Assembly (NCBI RefSeq): GCF_003363015.1
Contig: NZ_QRAP01000014.1
Span: 30,862 to 94,861 of the forward strand
DNA: 64,000 nt
Direction of reading: 5' to 3'
Source of the DNA: Enterobacillus tribolii
GTDB taxonomy: Bacteria > Pseudomonadota > Gammaproteobacteria > Enterobacterales > Enterobacteriaceae
Shown here: piece by piece, positions 9,109 to 18,690 of the stretch
Layout: each line of letters begins with the position of its first letter
Numbering within the stretch: position 1 is the first letter of the stretch
Notes under the pieces: generated by a model
Database searches by the model: none
What the model was told of the DNA's origin: nothing
What the model saw: the letters and a program-made list of their open reading frames with translations, nothing else
Translations under genes and position numbers: made by a program

Positions 9109-9501
9109 ATGTTTGCCAACTGCCAACTGATGGGCATCGACATTGCTTTTCCCGATGTCTGCCTCACACCTATGCCGGCTCCGACGCCAATCCCTTACCC
9201 TAACGTGGCGCTGGGGCCAACCGCGATCCCAAACGCCGTCAATATTCTGTTCATGGGCATGCCAGCCCACAACATGGCAACCGTCACCCCGCTGACCAAC
9301 GGCGACAACGCCGGCGTCGCGCTGGGCGTGGCCTCTGGTTCAGTCATGGGGCCGTCGCGCCACGTTACCGCGGCATTTACGGTACTGATTAAAGGCACCC
9401 CGGCCACCCGTCTGACCAGCGTCAGCATACAGAATTCAACCAATGCACCCGGTATGCGCGTTGTTCCCAGTCAGCTCAAAGTGCTGCTGCTGGCGCCGTA
9501 G
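9109..9501 (+). CDS. PAAR-like DUF4150 spike-tip protein
   Basis: 130 residues from the ATG at 9109 (preceded by GGGGTAACAGG, 4 bases after the DUF3540 stop). The sequence CLTPMPAPTPIPYPNVALGPTAI and GSVMGPSRHVTAAFTVLIKG is characteristic of the DUF4150/PAAR-like family that sharpens the VgrG tip. Many members carry a C-terminal toxin; this one stops right after the PAAR-like fold (KVLLLAP), so it is a bare tip with no toxin domain. DUF2169 proteins usually serve as adaptors for this family, which explains the gene neighbourhood. Confidence 0.9.
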   Translation: MFANCQLMGIDIAFPDVCLTPMPAPTPIPYPNVALGPTAIPNAVNILFMGMPAHNMATVTPLTNGDNAGVALGVASGSVMGPSRHVTAAFTVLIKGTPATRLTSVSIQNSTNAPGMRVVPSQLKVLLLAP

Positions 9502-9553
9502 GCTGCCGAACAACGTCTCTTTCCCCCCACAACATAAAGAAGTCGAGGATATC

Positions 9554-10069
9554 GTGAAAATACGGATTACTTTAGCCCTGCTCGCCGCCCTGACGCTTTC
9601 CGCCTGTGTGCCGAAAGCACCGCCGCCGGTCGACAAAGACACTATCATCACCAGTGAAGTCAACGGCGTCACGCTGAACCACCGCGCCGGCGTCCAGGCG
9701 CCCAAAGAGTTTAAGCCGATCAATGAAGAGTACCGCAGCCTGTACAGCGCCAGCGTCATGGACCGCCCGGGCTACGGCGGCGACATCATCACCTATCTGG
9801 ACAACGCCGCGCCGTTCTACGCGCTGGGCGAAGTTGAAGGCGGCTGGCTGGCGATTTCCGCCATTCGCGACGGCAACCTCATCGGCTATGTCAAAGGTAA
9901 CGCCGGCGTACTGAAAGACAAGCACCGCGCCACCGTACTCAAAGACCGCCGCGTGCGTCGTACCAGCAAGCCGGCCACCACTGCGCCTGCGCCGAAGAAA
10001 AAGAACTGCGTAGATGCCGGTGACGGTACTGCCTGTAAAGATACCGGCACCTCTACCTGGATTTTATAG
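9554..10069 (+). CDS. T6SS-associated lipoprotein with SH3-like domain
   Basis: 171 residues from a GTG at 9554, preceded by GAGG 5 bases upstream. A signal peptide (KIRITLALLAALTLSAC) ends in a lipobox with Cys18, so the mature protein should be lipid-anchored. Residues about 45-125 (YSASVMDRPGYGGDIITYL, FYALGEVEGGWLAIS, GNLIGYVKGNAGVL) look like a bacterial SH3-type cell-wall-sensing fold. A lysine/alanine-rich tail ends with two cysteines. It sits directly before tssJ and may help position the membrane complex or sense the envelope (inference). A link to kinase activation is conceivable but untested. Confidence 0.75.
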   Translation: MKIRITLALLAALTLSACVPKAPPPVDKDTIITSEVNGVTLNHRAGVQAPKEFKPINEEYRSLYSASVMDRPGYGGDIITYLDNAAPFYALGEVEGGWLAISAIRDGNLIGYVKGNAGVLKDKHRATVLKDRRVRRTSKPATTAPAPKKKNCVDAGDGTACKDTGTSTWIL

Positions 10070-10097
10070 TGATTCACACCGCGTCTCGGGAAACATC

Positions 10098-10613
10098 ATG
10101 AACGGATTACTGAAAAACGCCCACCGCGGCTCCTGGCTGCTGTTTATCCTGGCCGCGCTGATGCTGACTGGCTGTATGTCTTCAGCCAAAAGCGTGCCTT
10201 CACGTTATAGCCTGGTGTTCGATGCCGATGCCAAAGCCAACGCCGAAGCGCCGGTCAAAGTCCGCGTGCTGCTGCTACGCTCGGACGCGGAATTTATGGA
10301 CGCAGACTTTTTCAGCCTGCAAAACGACGCCAAAAGCGTACTTGGCAACAGCCTGCTCGACAGCGATCAGTTTTTCCTGACGCCGGGGCAGAAAGGTAAA
10401 AAGCTGGGCGGGCAAAGCACGCTGGAAACCCGCTATATCGGCATCATCGCCGAATATCAGCAGCTTGACGGCAAAGTGTGGCGCATGTCGCTGCCGCTGC
10501 CCGAACCAACTGAAACCAATTTCTACAAAGTATGGCAGTTCTCACCGGATGAGTTGGAAGCACACATCATTGCCGGGATTAATGGTCTGCATACCGCCGA
10601 AGGGAAAAAGTAA
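10098..10613 (+). CDS. tssJ: T6SS outer-membrane lipoprotein TssJ
   Basis: 171 residues from ATG 10098. The signal peptide ends in the lipobox LTGC (Cys25). The mature part is a beta-sandwich (SRYSLVFDADAKANAEAPVKVRVLLLRS...FFSLQNDAKSVLG split here for length) typical of TssJ, with the DADFFSLQND stretch conserved in the family. TssJ anchors the membrane complex in the outer membrane and binds the C-terminal periplasmic part of TssM. It lies immediately before tssK-L-M, the usual order. The upstream open frame to 10014 overlaps the preceding gene and lacks a ribosome site. Confidence 0.94.
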   Translation: MNGLLKNAHRGSWLLFILAALMLTGCMSSAKSVPSRYSLVFDADAKANAEAPVKVRVLLLRSDAEFMDADFFSLQNDAKSVLGNSLLDSDQFFLTPGQKGKKLGGQSTLETRYIGIIAEYQQLDGKVWRMSLPLPEPTETNFYKVWQFSPDELEAHIIAGINGLHTAEGKK

Positions 10614-10649
10614 TCTTCCCGTTTGGCTGGCACGAACAAGTTAGGTGTA

Positions 10650-11999
10650 ATGATGAAAGATGCTCATAAAGTGGTCTGGACTGAAGGGATGTTCTTGCGC
10701 CCGCATCATTTCCAGCAGGCGGAAAATTACCTCGAAAACTACGTGCGCACCTGGGGGCAGTCGTTCAACGGCTGTTTTTGGGGATTCCTCACCCTGGAGC
10801 TGGACGAAACGCTGCTGCGCCAGGGAAAAGTCGCGCTGACGCGCGCCAGCGGCATCATGCCGGACGGCACGCCGTTCTGCTTCAACAATGCCAGGCAGGC
10901 GCCCGCCCCGCTGCTCATCGCGGACAACAAGGCCGGTGAAAACATCGTACTGGCGCTGCCCACCTTCCGCGAAGGCCGGGAAGACGTCATCTTCGAGGAA
11001 AAAACCGACACCCTGGCGCGCTACATAGCCTACGAACGGGAAGTGGACGACCTGAACGCCGTCACCGTCGGCAGCGCCGAGCTGCAGTTCGGCCGCCTGC
11101 GTCTGCGCCTGATGCCGGAGAGTGAATTGAACGCCGAATGGAGCGCCCTGACCCTGGGCAACGTCGTGGAAAAACGCAATGACGGCAGCCTGCGCCTGGA
11201 CCCTGAGCTGATCCCGCCGGTGCTCAATTGCCGCACCAGTCCGGTACTGGAGTCCTTCATCAACGATCTGCTCGGCATGCTGCGCCAGCGCAGCCAGCAG
11301 ATGAGCCAGCGCCTGTCGCAGCCCGGCCGCGGAGGCAGTTCGGAAATGGCCGACTTTATGCTGCTGCAACTGGTTAACCGTTACCTGGGCCAGGTCAGTC
11401 ACGCGCAAAGCCTCGACCACCTGCACCCGGAGCGGCTGTACAACGACTGGCTGCAATTCGCCACCGAGCTGGCGACCTTCTCCGCCCGGCGTACGCCGGA
11501 GGATCGCCTGCCGGTCTACGATCACGACAATCTGGCGCTGTGCTTCGGCAAACTGATGCTGATCCTGCGTCAGGGGCTGTCGGTGGTGCTGGAAGAGAAC
11601 GCCATCCGCCTGCCGTTGGTGGAGCGCTCGCACGGCCTGAACGTCGCCACCGTCCAGGATTCACGCATGATGCTCGACTTCGGCTTCGTACTGGCGGTGC
11701 GCGCCGACGTCTCGCCGGACGTCCTGATGTCGCACTTCCCGGCGCAGATGAAAATCGCCCCGGTCACCCGCATCCGCGATCTGGTTCAGCTACAGCTTCC
11801 CGGCATCGGCCTGCGCACCATGTCCTCCGCGCCGCGCCAAATCCCGTACAGCGCCGGCTACACCTATTTTGAACTGGAGAAAAGCGGCGACCTGTGGAAG
11901 CAACTGGAAAAATCCAGCGCCTTCGCCCTGCACCTGGCCGGTGAATTCCCCGCGCTGGATATGGAACTCTGGGCGATTCGCAGCAACTCGGAGCGCTAA
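10650..11999 (+). CDS. tssK: T6SS baseplate-membrane connector TssK
   Basis: 449 residues starting at ATG 10650 (a second ATG follows directly at 10653); AGGTG lies just upstream. The N-terminal signature VVWTEGMFLRPHHFQQAENY is diagnostic for TssK. The family forms trimers linking the TssEFG wedge to the cytoplasmic parts of TssL and TssM. The C-terminus (PYSAGYTYFELEKSG, LHLAGEFPALDMELWAIR) is the conserved neck and head region. Length is normal. It is followed by tssL after 3 bases. Confidence 0.96.
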   Translation: MMKDAHKVVWTEGMFLRPHHFQQAENYLENYVRTWGQSFNGCFWGFLTLELDETLLRQGKVALTRASGIMPDGTPFCFNNARQAPAPLLIADNKAGENIVLALPTFREGREDVIFEEKTDTLARYIAYEREVDDLNAVTVGSAELQFGRLRLRLMPESELNAEWSALTLGNVVEKRNDGSLRLDPELIPPVLNCRTSPVLESFINDLLGMLRQRSQQMSQRLSQPGRGGSSEMADFMLLQLVNRYLGQVSHAQSLDHLHPERLYNDWLQFATELATFSARRTPEDRLPVYDHDNLALCFGKLMLILRQGLSVVLEENAIRLPLVERSHGLNVATVQDSRMMLDFGFVLAVRADVSPDVLMSHFPAQMKIAPVTRIRDLVQLQLPGIGLRTMSSAPRQIPYSAGYTYFELEKSGDLWKQLEKSSAFALHLAGEFPALDMELWAIRSNSER

Positions 12000-12002
12000 A
12001 CA

Positions 12003-13214
12003 ATGACGCAATCCACTCACTGGGATAACCCGCTGGTGGCCGCCGCCAACCCGCTGCTGAACGCGATTTCACAAATCCGCCAGTCGGCCAGCCACGCCAA
12101 CCCGGCCCAATTGCGTCAGCAACTGATTGATGAAATGCGCCGCTTTGAAATCCGCGGCCAGCGCGCCAACCTCTCGTATGAGACGATCATCGGCGCGCGT
12201 TATTGCCTGTGTACCGCGCTGGACGAAGCCGCCGCCCTCACGCCCTGGGGCAGCAACAGCGTCTGGTCCGGCAGCGGTCTGCTGGTGACGTTCCACAACG
12301 AAACCTGGGGCGGGGAGAAGTTCTTCCAACTGCTGGCCAAGCTTTCCCAGACGCCGCGCGAACATATCCAACTGCTGGAGCTGATCAACTATTGCCTGCT
12401 GCTCGGCTTCGAAGGGCGTTACCGGGTGATGGACAACGGCCGCTCTCAGTTGGAAACCCTGAAACAGCGCCTGCTGCAACTGATCCGCTCGGTGCGCGGC
12501 AGTTACGCCTTTCCCCTGTCGCCCAATGCGGCGGACTTGCCGGTGCTGCTCAAACGCTGGCGCCCGCTGGTGCCGCTGTGGGCCTGCGCAGCGCTGGCCG
12601 GATTCCTCGCCTCGCTGCTGTTTATCGTGCTGAACTGGCGGCTGGGCGACGTCACCAGCCCGGTGCTGGCAAAAATTTACCAGACCAGCCTGCCTCAGGT
12701 AGCCATCAGCAACCCGGCGCCGGTGGCGCCGCCGACGATGAGGCTGAGAGGCTTCCTGAGCAAGGAGATCGCCGAAGGGCTGGTGGTGGTGCGCGACGAA
12801 GCGCAGCAAAGCGTGGTGATCCTGAAGGGCGACGGCCTGTTTGACTCCGGCGCCACCACGGTGCGTCCGGTTTATCTGCCGGTGATCGACCGCATCGCCA
12901 AAGCGATGAACGGCGTCAGCGGCAAAATTCTGGTGACCGGTTATACCGACAACGTACCGATCCGCAGCGCGCGCTTCGGCTCCAACTGGGAGCTTTCCCT
13001 GGCCCGCGCCGAAGCCGTCAGCATTCAGTTGCAGAAATACCTCTCCGAACCAGAGCGGGTGAAAGCGGAAGGCCGCGGGGACAGCGACCCCGTCGCCGCT
13101 AACGACACCAAAGAGAATCGTGCCCTGAACCGCCGGGTGGTAATCACGCTGTTGGTCGCGCCGGAAAGCACCCGGGCGGAACTTAACGGAATGCAGCAAG
13201 GAAACGGACAGTAA
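12003..13214 (+). CDS. tssL: T6SS inner-membrane protein TssL with OmpA-like domain
   Basis: 403 residues. Residues about 5-180 are the cytoplasmic hook-like DotU domain (NPLLNAISQIRQ, ARYCLCTALDEAA, GLLVTFHNETWGGEKFF). One membrane span lies at about 192-212 (WACAALAGFLASLLFIVLNW). Residues about 275-390 are an OmpA-like peptidoglycan-binding domain (LVTGYTDNVPI, NWELSLARAEAV, AEGRGDSDPVA, NRRVVITLL), making this the extended TssL that needs no separate TagL. It dimerises and joins TssM in the trans-envelope complex. The stop overlaps the tssM start by one base. Confidence 0.96.
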   Translation: MTQSTHWDNPLVAAANPLLNAISQIRQSASHANPAQLRQQLIDEMRRFEIRGQRANLSYETIIGARYCLCTALDEAAALTPWGSNSVWSGSGLLVTFHNETWGGEKFFQLLAKLSQTPREHIQLLELINYCLLLGFEGRYRVMDNGRSQLETLKQRLLQLIRSVRGSYAFPLSPNAADLPVLLKRWRPLVPLWACAALAGFLASLLFIVLNWRLGDVTSPVLAKIYQTSLPQVAISNPAPVAPPTMRLRGFLSKEIAEGLVVVRDEAQQSVVILKGDGLFDSGATTVRPVYLPVIDRIAKAMNGVSGKILVTGYTDNVPIRSARFGSNWELSLARAEAVSIQLQKYLSEPERVKAEGRGDSDPVAANDTKENRALNRRVVITLLVAPESTRAELNGMQQGNGQ

Positions 13215-16200
13215 TGCTTAGCAAGCTTTTTTCCATTCTTACCAGTCGCCTGCTGTGGGGTTTTGTCGGCATCTCCGCCCTGTCGTTCATTATCTGGACC
13301 ATCGGCCCGCTGATCGCCATCGGCGATTACCGCCCGCTGGAGCCGGAACTGAACCGGACTATCGCCATCGGCGTGCTTTACCTGATCTGGGTGTTATGCC
13401 GCCTGATCCCGCGCCTCTACAGCGCCTGGTTCAACAGCCGGATGCTGAGCAACCTGCGCGCCAGCAGTGAAGTGCCGGCTATCGAAGCCAAGGACGATCC
13501 GCGTCACGATGAACTGCTGACGCAGCGCTTCGACGAAGCGGCCCGCCTGCTGAAAAAAGCGCGTTTCGCGCCGGGACAGGGTGAAAAGCGCAGCTGGATG
13601 AGCCGTTTCAGCAGCCAGTATTTGTACCAGTTGCCCTGGTACATGATCATCGGCGCGCCCGGCGCAGGGAAAACCACCGCGCTGGTGAACTCCGGGCTGC
13701 ATTTCCCGCTGGCCGAACAGTTCGGCAAGGCCGCCCTGCGCGGCGTCGGCGGCACCCGCAACTGCGACTGGTGGTTCACCAACGAGGCGGTGCTGCTGGA
13801 TACCGCCGGCCGTTACACCACGCAGGAAAGCCAGCGGGAAGAAGACGCCGGCGAATGGAAAAGCTTTGTCGGCCTGCTGAAAAAATACCGTACGCGCCAG
13901 CCGATCAACGGCGTTATCGTCACCATCAGCGTGGCCGACCTGCTGAGCGAAAGCAGCGATGCCCTCGCTCAGCAGGCCACGGCGCTGCGTAAGCGCCTGA
14001 CCGAACTGCATGAGCAGTTGGGAATCCATTTCCCGGTTTACGTGATGCTCACCAAAACCGACCTGCTCAACGGATTTATGGATTACTTTTCCGGCTTCGA
14101 TAAAGCGCAGCGCGATCAAATCTGGGGATTCACTTTCCCGTATGAAAAATCGCGCCAGCCGGACTTCAGCCTGATGCAGGCGTTCGAAGAACAGTATTCC
14201 CTGCTGCAACAGCGTCTTGACGCCGCGTTGCCCGACATTCTGATCACCGAAAGCAACGCCCGCCTGCGCGCCAACGCCTACCTGTTCCCGCAGGAGTTCG
14301 CCGCGCTGCGCCCGCTGTTGCACAACTATCTGGAAACCGTATTTGCCGCATCGAGCTTTGAAACCCGCTTCACCCCGCGCGGCATTTACCTGACCAGCGC
14401 CACCCAGGAAGGGCTGCCCTTCGACCGGGTGATGGGCGACCTGAACCGCTATCTGCAACTCGCTTCTGCGGGCCGTCAGGAAAGCATGCACACCGCCTGG
14501 GACGGCATCAGCGAAGAAGCGCCCGTACCGGGCGCCAAAGGGCAGAGTTTCTTCCTGAAAGAGCTGCTGGAAGGCGTGATCTTCCAGGAAGCCGGCCTGG
14601 CCGGCAGCAACCGCTGGTGGGAGTACCGCAACCGCGCCATTCACTGGGCGGGTTACATTATTCTGGCGCTGTTGCTGGCAGGGCTGAGCATGCTGTGGTT
14701 CACCAGCTACGGCAACAACAAAAGCTATCTCGAAGAGGTCAGCGCCAAGCTGCCAGCGGTAGAACAACAGGGGCAAAGCCTGTCACGGCTCGGCAGCGGC
14801 GATATGCTGTCGCTGTTGCCGTTCCTCAATACCCTGCTGCATCTGCCCGACAGCCAGCATTTCTCGCTGGAGAGCCCGCCCTATTCTTACCGCGCAGGGC
14901 TGTACCGCGGCAATCAGGTGGACGACGCCAGCGAAGCGCTGTACCAGAAGGCCCTGAAGGAGCTGCTGTTGCCGCAGGTGGCCCAGCAAATTACCCGTAC
15001 GCTGCGCTACGACAACCATGCCGACGCCGATTTCAGCTATGAAGCGCTCAAGGCGTACCAGATGCTGTATCAACCCAAACATTACGACGGCAAATTCCTG
15101 CGCGCCTGGGTGATGATCAACCTGCAACGCAACCTGCCGCACGGCAGCACGCAGAAACAGCTGCAACAGTTGGAATGGCACCTCAGCCAGTTGCTGGACC
15201 AGCAGATCCAGTCCTCGCCCTACGCCAGGGACGAAGCGCTGGTCACGCAGGCGCAGGCCGCCATCAACCGCGCGGCGTTGTCGCAGCGGGTTTACGGCCG
15301 CCTGAAGCGTTTGTTGCTCAAGCAGAGCGATATCAAACCGGTCAGCGTGGTCAATCTCGCCGGCCCGCAGGCCGAGCTGGCGTTTACCCGCAAAAGCGGC
15401 GTTCCGCTGACCGAAGGCGTGCCGGGGCTGTATACCCCGCAGGGTTACTGGAAAATGTTCGACAACAACATCGAACAGGTGACGGACACCCTGCGCCAGG
15501 AAGATGTCTGGGTGCTCAATACCCAAACGCCGCCGCAGAAAAGCGCGGACCTGACCATGACCATCCGCCAGCTGTATATGCAGGACTTTATCCGCGAATG
15601 GGACGTCCTGCTGGCGGATTTGCAGCTGGCCCGCATCAACAGCCTGGACCAACGCATCAGCACCGCCCGGCTGCTCTCCGGCAACCCGTCGCCGCTGCGC
15701 AATCTGGTGCTCAACACGGCCAAAAACGTCACCCTGCGTGATGAAAAGAACGACAGCGACGGACGTTCGCTGCTGAATAAAACCGGCGACAGAATCAACC
15801 AAAGCGCCAACCGCACGCTGGAGGCCTTGTTCGCCACCCAGCGCCACAGCGCCGACGGCGACGTCTCTTCCCAGCCGGAACAGGTGGTGATGGCCCATTT
15901 CGCCCCGCTGCTTGATCTGGCCCAGAGCCAGGGTGAAGGCGACAAGTCCATCCCGTTCGACAATATCCTCAAGCAGGTAGATGAGCTTTACAGCTACCTG
16001 ACGGCGGTTCAGGGCGCGGCCAACAGCGGCATGTCGCCGCCGCCGAGTGACGTGATCCCGCGTTTGCAGGCGGAGTCCGGGCGCTTACCGGCCCCGTTCA
16101 AGCAAATGTTGTTGCAACTGGCCATCGGCGCCAGCAGCGACACCCAGCAGAAAGAGATGGAGAACGTGAAGAAGCGCATCAGCGTGGAAGTCAGCAGCTT

Positions 16201-16849
16201 CTGCCGCCAGGCCATCGCCGGGCGCTATCCGCTGGCCGCACGCTCCCGTCAGGATGTCACCCCGGACGATCTGGCGCGGATGTTCGCCCCCAATACCGGG
16301 CTGATGGATACCTTCTTCCGCGAGAACCTGCAGGGCAAGGTTGATACCACGCGCGCGGAATGGCGCTTTACCCCCGGCGTCGACGGCAAAACCCTGCCGG
16401 GCGGCGAAGGCATTCTGCGTCCGTTCCAGCAGGCGCAGCGCATCCGTGATGCGTTCTTCGCCAACGGCACCGCTACGCCGTCATTCCGGGTGACGGTCCG
16501 CCCGGTGCGCATGGACACCAACATTCTCAACATGACGCTGGACATTGACGGCCAGCTGTTCAAATACAGCCACGGCCCGCAGGTTCCGCTGGTCGTGAGC
16601 TGGCCCGGTACGCGTAATACCAATCAGGTGCACCTGCAACTGGCGCTGACCAACGGCAGCACCGCCAGCCTGGTCACCAGCGGCCCGTGGGCGCTGAACC
16701 GTATGATGGATATGGCGAAAACCAGCGCCGGCAGCAGCAGCCTCAGCCGTCAGGCCACGTTCACCCTGGACGGGCATAACGTTACGCTGGAGTTTACCGC
16801 CAACAGTATCCGCAACCCGTTCCAGATACCGGCGTTTTCCTGCCCCTAA
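13214..16849 (+). CDS. tssM: T6SS inner-membrane channel protein TssM (IcmF)
   Basis: 1211 residues, normal for the family. Two N-terminal membrane spans lie at about residues 12-34 and 45-63, then a cytoplasmic NTPase-like domain with an intact Walker A (GAPGAGKTT, about 147-155) and DTAGRY Walker B-like motif, and a third span near 475-497 (IHWAGYIILALLLAGLSML). The long remainder is periplasmic and ends in the TssJ-binding beta domain. TssM is the central scaffold of the membrane complex. The gene shares one base with tssL and is followed by tagF after 12 bases. Confidence 0.97.
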   Translation: MLSKLFSILTSRLLWGFVGISALSFIIWTIGPLIAIGDYRPLEPELNRTIAIGVLYLIWVLCRLIPRLYSAWFNSRMLSNLRASSEVPAIEAKDDPRHDELLTQRFDEAARLLKKARFAPGQGEKRSWMSRFSSQYLYQLPWYMIIGAPGAGKTTALVNSGLHFPLAEQFGKAALRGVGGTRNCDWWFTNEAVLLDTAGRYTTQESQREEDAGEWKSFVGLLKKYRTRQPINGVIVTISVADLLSESSDALAQQATALRKRLTELHEQLGIHFPVYVMLTKTDLLNGFMDYFSGFDKAQRDQIWGFTFPYEKSRQPDFSLMQAFEEQYSLLQQRLDAALPDILITESNARLRANAYLFPQEFAALRPLLHNYLETVFAASSFETRFTPRGIYLTSATQEGLPFDRVMGDLNRYLQLASAGRQESMHTAWDGISEEAPVPGAKGQSFFLKELLEGVIFQEAGLAGSNRWWEYRNRAIHWAGYIILALLLAGLSMLWFTSYGNNKSYLEEVSAKLPAVEQQGQSLSRLGSGDMLSLLPFLNTLLHLPDSQHFSLESPPYSYRAGLYRGNQVDDASEALYQKALKELLLPQVAQQITRTLRYDNHADADFSYEALKAYQMLYQPKHYDGKFLRAWVMINLQRNLPHGSTQKQLQQLEWHLSQLLDQQIQSSPYARDEALVTQAQAAINRAALSQRVYGRLKRLLLKQSDIKPVSVVNLAGPQAELAFTRKSGVPLTEGVPGLYTPQGYWKMFDNNIEQVTDTLRQEDVWVLNTQTPPQKSADLTMTIRQLYMQDFIREWDVLLADLQLARINSLDQRISTARLLSGNPSPLRNLVLNTAKNVTLRDEKNDSDGRSLLNKTGDRINQSANRTLEALFATQRHSADGDVSSQPEQVVMAHFAPLLDLAQSQGEGDKSIPFDNILKQVDELYSYLTAVQGAANSGMSPPPSDVIPRLQAESGRLPAPFKQMLLQLAIGASSDTQQKEMENVKKRISVEVSSFCRQAIAGRYPLAARSRQDVTPDDLARMFAPNTGLMDTFFRENLQGKVDTTRAEWRFTPGVDGKTLPGGEGILRPFQQAQRIRDAFFANGTATPSFRVTVRPVRMDTNILNMTLDIDGQLFKYSHGPQVPLVVSWPGTRNTNQVHLQLALTNGSTASLVTSGPWALNRMMDMAKTSAGSSSLSRQATFTLDGHNVTLEFTANSIRNPFQIPAFSCP

Positions 16850-16861
16850 CACCGAGGAGCT

Positions 16862-17584
16862 ATGATGAACAGCGTTCAAAACACGACGACAGCCCCCGGA
16901 TGGTACGGAAAACTTCCGGCAACCGGCGATTTCCTGCAACGCCGTCTGCCGGCTCCCGTAGTCAACCACTGGGCGCAGTGGTTTCACAACGGTCTTGCCG
17001 GGCGTCAGCGTCGTCAGGAAGAGATGGAGCTTCCGCCATTCAGCGCTGCGCCGGTGTGGAACTTCGTCGTGCCCGCTACGCTCGGCAACCGCTATATCCA
17101 GATGGGATGCATGATGCCGGCCTGCGACAGCGTGGGGCGCAACTACCCCGTGTGCGCCATGCAGTTGTTCAGCCCGGATGACTGGCACCCTTACCAGCTC
17201 AATATGTCGGCGGAGTGGTATCAGCATCTCGGCTTTGCCCTGTTGCGCGGCGTACGCAACATTCTGTCGGCTGAGCAGGTCGACCAGTCCCTGCAAGCGC
17301 TGATGCCCCTGTCCGGCCCGCCGGAAAAATCCGGCGCGGAAATCCTTTCCGTGATCGGCTTTCAGCATCCGGACGTACCGCCGCTGAGCTGGCAGCAGGT
17401 CGCGGATTGTTTCGATCCGGAGCAGTACAGCAGCTTCTGGTGGACCAACCAGGCCGATGGCGCGCCGCTTTACACACACGTGCACAGCGGCAACCTGACG
17501 GTGCAACTGTTCACCCAGTTGTTCGAGCCCACCGTCTGGAACCGCCCCGGACGGGGTGGGCAATATCCTCAGATGTTTGATTAA
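16862..17584 (+). CDS. tagF: T6SS post-translational repressor TagF
   Basis: 240 residues; GAGGAG lies just upstream of the ATGATG start. The family signature GWYGKLPATGDFLQRRLP is at the N-terminus, followed by WNFVVPATLGNRYIQMGCMMPACDSVGRNYPVCAM. In Pseudomonas and Serratia TagF holds the system off by sequestering the FHA protein, independent of the kinase. Its presence with tagH, pppA and ppkA shows that firing is controlled after assembly of the proteins. It is a free-standing protein here, not fused to PppA. Confidence 0.93.
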   Translation: MMNSVQNTTTAPGWYGKLPATGDFLQRRLPAPVVNHWAQWFHNGLAGRQRRQEEMELPPFSAAPVWNFVVPATLGNRYIQMGCMMPACDSVGRNYPVCAMQLFSPDDWHPYQLNMSAEWYQHLGFALLRGVRNILSAEQVDQSLQALMPLSGPPEKSGAEILSVIGFQHPDVPPLSWQQVADCFDPEQYSSFWWTNQADGAPLYTHVHSGNLTVQLFTQLFEPTVWNRPGRGGQYPQMFD

Positions 17585-17624
17585 TCACGGTTTTATCAGT
17601 AACTATTTTATCAAGAGTAGCACT

Positions 17625-18674
17625 ATGGCGATTGAAACCCTGCTGTCCCCCATCGCCGCCGATAACCCCTGCGGCGACAACCTGGAATACGACGCCGACT
17701 TTCAGGCGCTGGAAAAAGCCGCGACCGGCAAGGCCGAGCAGCAGTTCGGCAGCACCATCATCCCTGCGGAAGCACCGGACTGGGCGCTGGTGGAGCGGCT
17801 GTCCACCGCGCTGCTGGCGCGCACCAAAGATCTGCGCGTCATGCTGTACCTCACCCGGGCGTGGTGCCAGCTGCGCGGTCTGACCGGCTACGCCGACGGA
17901 CTGGAACTGGTTCATCAGGCGCTGGTGCGTTACTGGGAACCGCTCCTGCCGCTGCTGGAGTTCGATGGCGAAGCGGATCCCATGTTCCGCCTCAACGCGC
18001 TGGCCGGTCTGGGCGACAATGCAGCGCTGACCAGCAGCATGCGCGCCGCGCTGCTGTTGTCCGGCCCGGCCGGTGAAATCTCGCTGCGCGACGCCGGCGC
18101 CCTGCTGGACGGCACCAAGCACGAATGCCCGAACTTCCCCGGCGGCAAGCCCCGCCTGCAGGACGAACTGGCGCGCCCGGATAATCCGGCCGCAATACAG
18201 ATCCAGCGCGTCACGCAGTTGCTGGCCGGCATCCGGGCGGAAGTCACACGTCATCTGGGCGAAAGCGCCCTGCCGGAAATGAGCGGCGTACTGCGCCTGT
18301 TCGACATGCTTTCCCGCGCCAGCCAGATCGGCGCCGAGCAGCCGGAAAGCGCGCCGGAACCCGCCGCGCCCGCAGCAGCGGCCCCGGCAGCCGCCGCACA
18401 GCCGGTGATGGCGCCGGTTGCCGCCTCCGCGCCGTTCAGCTGGCACGGCGCACAGGTGCAGACGCGCGACGACGTGGTGCTGATGCTGGAAAAGATTAAA
18501 GAATATTTCCGCCAGAACGAACCCAGCCACCCGGCGCCGCTGATGATCGCTCGGGTACAGCGCCTGGTGACAATGGACTTTATGCAGCTCGTCAGCGACC
18601 TGGCGCCGGACGGTCTGCGTCAGTTGGAAACCATCCTTGGTCATTCCGGCGATGGCGATGACGAACACGATTAA
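17625..18674 (+). CDS. tssA: T6SS cap/baseplate protein TssA
   Basis: 349 residues from ATG 17625, chosen because the protein starts with the conserved ImpA-N sequence MAIETLLSPIAADNPCGDNL; the longer frame overlaps tagF. Residues about 1-140 are the ImpA_N domain (LRVMLYLTRAWCQLRGLTGYADG). An Ala/Pro-rich linker (about 245-275) leads to a short C-terminal domain (MLEKIKEYFRQNEPSHPAPLMIARV). The short C-terminus puts it in the class of P. aeruginosa TssA1, which stays at the baseplate and resembles phage gp6. The next gene is separated by an ERIC-like repeat. Confidence 0.94.
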   Translation: MAIETLLSPIAADNPCGDNLEYDADFQALEKAATGKAEQQFGSTIIPAEAPDWALVERLSTALLARTKDLRVMLYLTRAWCQLRGLTGYADGLELVHQALVRYWEPLLPLLEFDGEADPMFRLNALAGLGDNAALTSSMRAALLLSGPAGEISLRDAGALLDGTKHECPNFPGGKPRLQDELARPDNPAAIQIQRVTQLLAGIRAEVTRHLGESALPEMSGVLRLFDMLSRASQIGAEQPESAPEPAAPAAAAPAAAAQPVMAPVAASAPFSWHGAQVQTRDDVVLMLEKIKEYFRQNEPSHPAPLMIARVQRLVTMDFMQLVSDLAPDGLRQLETILGHSGDGDDEHD

Positions 18675-18690
18675 CATTCAACATTCCCGA

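Noticed and set aside
13394..14776. Long antisense frames within tssM, tssK, tssL, tagH and the permease
   Set aside because: Typical GC-rich antisense shadows with Arg/Gln/His-rich translation and no independent evidence.
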